Below, one piece after another: positions 59,263 to 64,000 of a stretch of 64,000 bases of DNA. The notes beneath the pieces are model-generated. The model was not told the origin of the DNA. It made no database searches and saw only the letters and a list, made by a program, of their open reading frames with translations. Position numbers and translations under genes: made by a program. Source of the stretch: an uncultured Phascolarctobacterium sp. (GTDB taxonomy: Bacteria; Bacillota; Negativicutes; Acidaminococcales; Acidaminococcaceae); contig UQLS01000008.1 in NCBI GenBank assembly GCA_900541915.1, positions 1-64,000 on the forward strand, written 5' to 3'. Position 1 is the stretch's first letter. Every line of letters starts with the position of its first letter.

Positions 59263-60074
59263 AAGCATTTCTCCAGCTCTGCCATAATTTTTTCAATCAG
59301 CTCACTGCCATAGCTTTCACCCTGCCAGATTTCCTGCGCCGCTACCGCCTGCGCTACCAGCATAAAAAGTCCGTTCACTGCCTGATGCCCTGCTGCCTGT
59401 GCCTGACGCAGAAACAGTGTCTGTGCCGGATTATAAATAAGGTCTACAGAAGCAGCAAAGGCAGCACTGATTTTCTCATTTACCGGACTTGCCTCCACGG
59501 CCGGATACATACCTACCGGAGTGCAGTTAACAAGCAGACTGCCAGTAAGCTTTTCCAGTTCAGCATAGCTGATAACCTGCAGCTGCGGTGCTATCTGATA
59601 AAAATATTTATCCACCTGCTCCGGCGAACGTGTTGCCAAATACAGCTCTCCTGCCTGCTGATTCTTTAAATAGCTGACTACAGCGCGGGCAGCACCGCCG
59701 CTGCCCAAAACCACAGCAGTTTTCCCGGCAGCGTAAATGCCATTATACTCCAGCATCCTGCCAAAACCGAAGTAATCTGTATTGTAGCCAAAGGCACCCT
59801 GCTCAGTAAAATGAATAGTATTCACTGCGCCGATAGCAGCAGCCTCGTTTGCTATACCGTCTAAAAGCGGCATAACGGCAACCTTATGCGGTATAGTAAC
59901 ATTACAGCCTGTAAACCCATCACTGCGCAGCTGCTGCAAACGATGCGGCAGATCTGCCTCCGGTGTTTCCAGCAGCTTGTAGCTGCCCTCTTTGCCTGTA
60001 TAACTGAAAAACAGCTCGTGTATCTTAGGTGAAAGGCTGTGTCCCAGCTTACCGCCTAATAATCCGTATTGCAT
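59259..60074 (-). CDS. aroE: Shikimate dehydrogenase
   Basis: A 271-residue NADPH enzyme. ATG at 60074 has AAAGGA 9 nt upstream, but longer frames to 60095 (TTG) are possible and would overlap pheA. LLGGKLGHSLSPKIHE at the start, GCNVTIPHKV, GSGGAARAVVSYL and NCTPVGMYP motifs are present. It reduces dehydroshikimate. Confidence 0.95.
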   Translation of the reverse strand: MQYGLLGGKLGHSLSPKIHELFFSYTGKEGSYKLLETPEADLPHRLQQLRSDGFTGCNVTIPHKVAVMPLLDGIANEAAAIGAVNTIHFTEQGAFGYNTDYFGFGRMLEYNGIYAAGKTAVVLGSGGAARAVVSYLKNQQAGELYLATRSPEQVDKYFYQIAPQLQVISYAELEKLTGSLLVNCTPVGMYPAVEASPVNEKISAAFAASVDLIYNPAQTLFLRQAQAAGHQAVNGLFMLVAQAVAAQEIWQGESYGSELIEKIMAELEKCL

Positions 60075-60079
60075 CCTGC

Positions 60080-61198
60080 TCATTCCTTTCGGCAATCAGC
60101 CCGATAATTTCCCAGTATCTTCAGATAAGTACAGTTTTTGCGTACCTCTTCCAGCGCATCCTTCACGGCATTATCCTGCAGATTGCCGGTAACATCTACA
60201 TAGAAGAAATACTCCCAGGACTTGCCGTCCATAGGACGAGATTCCAGATTCATCAGATTCAGACCACTGTGATAAAAATATCCCAGCAATTTATACAGTG
60301 AACCTGCTTCGTGCTTAACAGCTGTTATCAAAGTAATCTTGTTTGCCGCCGCATCTTTTTCCGGCTGACGGGCAATAACAACAAAGCGGGTAAAATTATT
60401 AGAATTATAATTGATAGCAGGCGCCAGTACCTTCAGCCCGTACAGCTCCGCTGCCTTACGGCCCGCTACTGCACCCAAAGTAATATCCTGCGCAGCTGCT
60501 ACCTTTTCCGCGCTTTTGGAAGTGCTGAAATAAGGAATCTGCTGCATCTGCGGATAATCACGGAAAAACTCTTTGCTTTGCGCAAAACCCTGCGGATGAG
60601 AATAAACCTGAGTAATACTCTGCAGGCTGGCTCCGTTGCAGCCTAAAAGATTCTGTTCAATCCTGATGCAGCGTTCACCTACGATACTGCAGTCATATTT
60701 GCGCAGCAAGTCATAGGCCTCAGTAATACCGCCGGTAGATGAATTTTCTATGGGCAGCACGCCGTAATCCAGCTGACCGCTGCTCACGGCACTTACTACC
60801 TCTTCAAAATGATTAAAATGCTGCCGTTCATAGCTACTGCCGGCAAAATATTCTTCCAGTGCCTGATGAGTAAAGGAGCCGGGAACACCAAAGCAGCCAA
60901 TCTGCAGCACTTTATTTTCTTTTTCTGCCAGAGCCGCTTCTTCCAGCTCACAGGCCGCGTCGATAATAGAACGCATAATACCGCCTACTGCACCAGCATA
61001 CTGCTGATTTTCCAGCAAGCCCTGCACTTTGCTGATAACCTGCGCTTCCCGAGCAGCATCCTTCACCGGCAGCCCCTTGCTTTTTTTATACTCTGCTACC
61101 TGCATTACCAGCTGCAGTCTTGCTTCCAGTACTTTAGCCAGTTCGCGGTCCACTTTATCTATCTGCTGCCTGATGGCCCCTAAATCCAATTTACTCAC
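60080..61198 (-). CDS. pheA: Bifunctional chorismate mutase/prephenate dehydratase (P-protein)
   Basis: GTG at 61198 has GGGAGAG upstream (372 residues); an ATG at 61213 inside aroC is an alternative. The N-terminal AroQ-type chorismate mutase (residues ~1-85, IRQQIDKVDRELAKVLEARL), the prephenate dehydratase domain with GVPGSFTHQA and VLPIENSSTGGI, and a C-terminal ACT regulatory domain (ESRPMDGKSWEYFFYVD) are in order. It commits chorismate to phenylalanine and is probably feedback-inhibited. It overlaps aroC. Confidence 0.95.
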   Translation of the reverse strand: MSKLDLGAIRQQIDKVDRELAKVLEARLQLVMQVAEYKKSKGLPVKDAAREAQVISKVQGLLENQQYAGAVGGIMRSIIDAACELEEAALAEKENKVLQIGCFGVPGSFTHQALEEYFAGSSYERQHFNHFEEVVSAVSSGQLDYGVLPIENSSTGGITEAYDLLRKYDCSIVGERCIRIEQNLLGCNGASLQSITQVYSHPQGFAQSKEFFRDYPQMQQIPYFSTSKSAEKVAAAQDITLGAVAGRKAAELYGLKVLAPAINYNSNNFTRFVVIARQPEKDAAANKITLITAVKHEAGSLYKLLGYFYHSGLNLMNLESRPMDGKSWEYFFYVDVTGNLQDNAVKDALEEVRKNCTYLKILGNYRADCRKE

Positions 61199-61200
61199 TG

Positions 61201-62295
61201 TTATCTCTCCCATTTTTTTGCTTCCAGTAATAAATCCCAGACAGTCCAGGCAGTTACAGCCTCAATAACTGGCACTGCTCTTTGTACGATGCATGGATCA
61301 TGGCGTCCGGCAATTTCCAGTTCAGTATCACACTGATTAAGCAGGCTGACGGTCTGCTGCTTTCTGGCAATAGACGGTGTCGGTTTAATCGCTGCTCTGA
61401 ATATCAAGGGCATTCCGTTGCTGATACCACCTGTAATACCGCCGTTATGATTACTGTATGCCGTAACCTGACCATCCGTATAATGCAGCTGGTCATTAGC
61501 TTCCGCACCAGTCATCTCAGCCAGCGCAAAACCATCGCCAAATTCAATGCCTTTGACAGCCGGTACGGAAAACAGCGCATGACTGAGCCTGCTTTCCAAT
61601 GAATCAAAATACGGCGCACCGATTCCTGCCGGCAAGTGCTGTACAATAGCTTCCACTACACCACCTACGCTGTTGAGCTCTGCCTTTGCAGCCAAAATGC
61701 GCTGCTGCATTTTCTCACCCAGCACATCATCCAGCACACAGAAACTTTTCTTACTTAGTTCCGTAAGTATTATATCATCAACCCCCATGGGATTGAAATT
61801 TTCTTCCTTAATATCGGCAATACGCAGAATGTGCGCACCCACAATAATGCCCTGCTGCGCCAAAGCCTGCTTAGCCACTGCACCCATGAATACCAGCGGC
61901 GCTGTCAGCCTGCCGGAAAAATGTCCGCCACCGCGATAATCATTATAGCCGTGATAATGCACAAAGCCAGCGTAATCGGCATGACCGGGGCGCATTTTAT
62001 CTTTTAAAATACTGTAATCCTTGGAATGCTGGTCGCTGTTGGCAATAATCGCGCACAGCGGCGTTCCGGTAGTATAGCCGTTAAAAAAGCCGCTCTGAAT
62101 CTGAAAGCTGTCCGCTTCCTTGCGCGGTGTGGAAAGCTTATCCTTACCAGGAGCGCGCCGCGCCATTTCCCGGGCAATCTGCTCTGTATCCAGCGCCAGT
62201 CCCGGCGGCAGTCCGTCAATCACAAGACCGATGGAAGCGCCGTGGGATTCACCGAAAATACTCATTTTGATATTCATACCATAAATACCGCTCAT
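61201..62295 (-). CDS. aroC: Chorismate synthase
   Basis: A 364-residue FMN-dependent lyase. FGESHGASIGLVIDGLPPG, the RPGHADYAG motif and GRHDPCIVQRAVPV are family signatures. It forms chorismate from EPSP. It overlaps aroA by 4 nt. Confidence 0.97.
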   Translation of the reverse strand: MSGIYGMNIKMSIFGESHGASIGLVIDGLPPGLALDTEQIAREMARRAPGKDKLSTPRKEADSFQIQSGFFNGYTTGTPLCAIIANSDQHSKDYSILKDKMRPGHADYAGFVHYHGYNDYRGGGHFSGRLTAPLVFMGAVAKQALAQQGIIVGAHILRIADIKEENFNPMGVDDIILTELSKKSFCVLDDVLGEKMQQRILAAKAELNSVGGVVEAIVQHLPAGIGAPYFDSLESRLSHALFSVPAVKGIEFGDGFALAEMTGAEANDQLHYTDGQVTAYSNHNGGITGGISNGMPLIFRAAIKPTPSIARKQQTVSLLNQCDTELEIAGRHDPCIVQRAVPVIEAVTAWTVWDLLLEAKKWER

Positions 62296-63587
62296 GCCAG
62301 TACCTCCATTTTACCGCCTGCCTGCAGATAATCCTGCCAAAATTCCGGATAGGACTTGGCTACACTAGCTGCACCCGTCAGTGTAAAAGGCTCATTGCAG
62401 GCAGCCGCTGCCACTGCTAAACTCATGGCAATGCGATGGTCATTCCAAGCATCTACCTGCGCACCGCCCCGCAGTCCATACGTGCAGCCTTCAATAATAA
62501 GTCCGTCCGGCAGTTCGGTAATCTTGGCGCCCAATTTATTTAACTCGCTGGTCATAGCAGCCAGACGATCACATTCCTTAATGCGCAGACGCGCTGCGTT
62601 GATAATCTTTGTCGTACCTGCACTTACCGCCGCCAGTACCGTCAGTACAGGAATAATGTCAGGACAATCAGCAGCGTCGATAACGCAGCCAGCAGTGGTA
62701 CTTTGTTCTGCAATTACTGCCTCATGCTCCTGGGTAAGCTTGGCTCCCATACTCTGCATAATGTTAAGTACAGCGCGGTCTCCCTGCAAGGAATCTGCAG
62801 TAAGTCCAGTGCTGCTTACCTGCCTGCCTAAAGCACCTGCCACCAGCCAAAAAGCTGCCTGCGACCAGTCACCTTCCACATTGCTGTTTTGCGGCTGATA
62901 CTTTTGTCGGCCAGGTATTTTATACAATCTGTGCCCTTCATTTTCTATCTTAATGCCGTATTTGGCAAGACAGCTCAAGGTCAGATTTACATAAGAAGCT
63001 GATTCCAGCGGCGAAGTTATTTCCAACACTGAATCGCCCTCCAGCAGCGGCAGAGCAAACAGCAGACCGCTGACATACTGGCTGCTCACATCTCCCGGCA
63101 GCTGATAATGCCCCGGCTGCAGGCGGCCGTTGACAGTTAAAGGCAGCTGGCCATTTTCCGTAGAATAGCCAAGATGCTGACTGTCAAAAATATCATAATA
63201 AGCCTGCAAGGGACGGCTTACCAGTCTGCCATGTCCTGTAAGCGTAAAAGGCTGGCCTAAAAGCGCTGCCAGCGGAATAATAAACCGCAAAGTAGAACCG
63301 GACTCACCGCAGTCAGCTCCATTTTCTGCCGCTGCCAGCTTTCCGCTGCCGGTAACACGCAAAGCTGTGTGCCCGGCAAAACGACTGGGAACATTTTCTA
63401 TCTGCACGCCTAAAGCCTGCAAACAGCGGCAGGTAGCTTCAATATCCTTAGACATGCTGATGTTGTCGATAATACTGGTTCCCTGGGCCAGTCCCGCACA
63501 GATTATCTCTCTGTGTCCCATGCTTTTAGATGAAGGAATATGTATTTTTCCGTTAAACTTCGTAGGTGCAATCAGTACCTTATCCAT
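62292..63587 (-). CDS. aroA: 3-phosphoshikimate 1-carboxyvinyltransferase (EPSP synthase)
   Basis: A 431-residue enzyme. SSKSMGHREIICAGLA near the start, DCGESGSTLRFIIPLAAL and the LRIKECDRLAAM motifs are present. The glyphosate-site text at the start of the SGSTLRF loop is DCGESGSTLR, so the G of the usual GNAGT is changed to E-S-G; this fits class II EPSP synthases. It makes EPSP. Confidence 0.95.
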   Translation of the reverse strand: MDKVLIAPTKFNGKIHIPSSKSMGHREIICAGLAQGTSIIDNISMSKDIEATCRCLQALGVQIENVPSRFAGHTALRVTGSGKLAAAENGADCGESGSTLRFIIPLAALLGQPFTLTGHGRLVSRPLQAYYDIFDSQHLGYSTENGQLPLTVNGRLQPGHYQLPGDVSSQYVSGLLFALPLLEGDSVLEITSPLESASYVNLTLSCLAKYGIKIENEGHRLYKIPGRQKYQPQNSNVEGDWSQAAFWLVAGALGRQVSSTGLTADSLQGDRAVLNIMQSMGAKLTQEHEAVIAEQSTTAGCVIDAADCPDIIPVLTVLAAVSAGTTKIINAARLRIKECDRLAAMTSELNKLGAKITELPDGLIIEGCTYGLRGGAQVDAWNDHRIAMSLAVAAAACNEPFTLTGAASVAKSYPEFWQDYLQAGGKMEVLA

Positions 63588-63590
63588 AAT

Positions 63591-64000
63591 CTACCCCAAA
63601 TACTCCGGCAGCTGCTGCCAGTCTATTTTTTGCAGCTTGCCGCTGCCGATTTTTTCCAATATAACCAGGGTAATAGAGCTGCCCTGTTTCTTTTTGTCTC
63701 TGCCCATAACCTGCAGCAGCTCCTGCCGCGGCGCATCTGCAGTAAGCGGCAGGCTGTATTTTTTCAGCAGTTTTGCAAGCCGTGCTGCCGTTCCCTGCTC
63801 CGTCATGCCCATAGCTTCTGTACGCAGCGTCAGCTGATACATGCCGATAGCAACGCCTTCACCATGAGTATAACCGCTGTAGCCATAATGCTGCTCTACT
63901 GCATGACCCAAGGTATGACCAAAATTAAGCAGCATGCGCAGGCCGGTGTCAAATTCATCCTGCTCCACAATACGTGCTTTGATAGCGCAGCAGTCGGCAA
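63591..64000 (-). CDS. aroB: 3-dehydroquinate synthase, C-terminal part (runs off the window)
   Basis: About 136 residues of the C-terminus; the 5' end lies beyond 64000. Metal-binding LNFGHTLGHAVEQ and HGEGVAIGMY are clear. It is the second pathway enzyme and probably heads the operon, 3 nt before aroA. The frame is open to the window edge. Confidence 0.95.
   Translation of the reverse strand, partial: ADCCAIKARIVEQDEFDTGLRMLLNFGHTLGHAVEQHYGYSGYTHGEGVAIGMYQLTLRTEAMGMTEQGTAARLAKLLKKYSLPLTADAPRQELLQVMGRDKKKQGSSITLVILEKIGSGKLQKIDWQQLPEYLG

Noticed and set aside
1..64000. CRISPR arrays, tRNA or rRNA genes, insertion sequences, phage genes
   Set aside because: Looked for regularly spaced direct repeats, CCA-ended cloverleaf patterns and transposase or integrase frames; none could be supported.

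Overview
The window is a chromosomal segment of a Firmicutes-type bacterium that almost certainly has an outer membrane. Gene families and order (ctsR-clpC, rng-rplU-prp-rpmA, mreBCD, a T-box in front of leuCDB, nrdDG with NrdR-type sites) are Firmicutes-like. A TonB-dependent outer-membrane receptor and an RseC/MucC-type protein point to a diderm lineage. The best fit is Negativicutes, perhaps the Acidaminococcaceae (Phascolarctobacterium-like); the species cannot be fixed from sequence reading alone. No rRNA, tRNA, CRISPR array, transposase or phage gene was seen.

Layout. 1-4.9 kb: radA, a clpC with a McsA-like zinc finger fused to its N-terminus, and ctsR, all on the minus strand. 5-6.9 kb: lemA, a TPM-domain protein and a zinc-ribbon protein. 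6.9-9.8 kb: nrdDG behind a promoter with tandem NrdR-like boxes. 10-14.1 kb: DMT exporter, SGNH hydrolase, rhodanese, iron alcohol dehydrogenase, membrane protein and peroxiredoxin. 14.2-16.7 kb: rng, L21 leader, rplU, prp, rpmA. 16.8-18.0 kb: three small genes. 18.1-26.6 kb: a visibly AT-richer module. It has a strong promoter, a cobalamin riboswitch and an attenuator, then a TonB receptor gene broken in an A7 tract, a methyltransferase, and a complete peptide/nickel-type ABC importer (binding lipoprotein, two permeases, two ATPases).

26.6-37.2 kb: a long minus-strand cell-shape operon (membrane proteins, rseC-like, maf, radC, mreB, mreC, mreD, mrdA, rodA, a B12-binding-type radical SAM protein and its DUF2344 partner). 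37.3-41.1 kb: obgE-proB-proA. 41.3-45.0 kb: an acetyltransferase gene, then a leucine T-box and leuCDB. 45.1-46.2 kb: carbonic anhydrase and an unknown membrane protein. 46.5-54.1 kb: a magnesium cluster with two MgtA-type P-type ATPases, MgtC, a receiver-less OmpR-type regulator and several very small proteins; copies of the same 28-nt terminator hairpin lie at both ends. 54.3-58.3 kb: a dicarboxylate/amino-acid symporter, a YjiG/YjiH pair and a divergent M20 amidohydrolase. 58.3 kb to the end: an aromatic amino acid operon aroB(partial)-aroA-aroC-pheA-aroE-aroK-aroQ.

The two most interesting units are the B12-riboswitch module, which looks like a full outer-membrane-to-cytoplasm route for a cobalt- or corrinoid-related ligand with a dedicated methyltransferase, and the magnesium cluster. 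Many promoters match TTGACA-N17-TATAAT closely, which makes the regulatory reading fairly firm. Gene starts were moved to the best Shine-Dalgarno site where the longest frame lacked one; each such change is stated in its entry.
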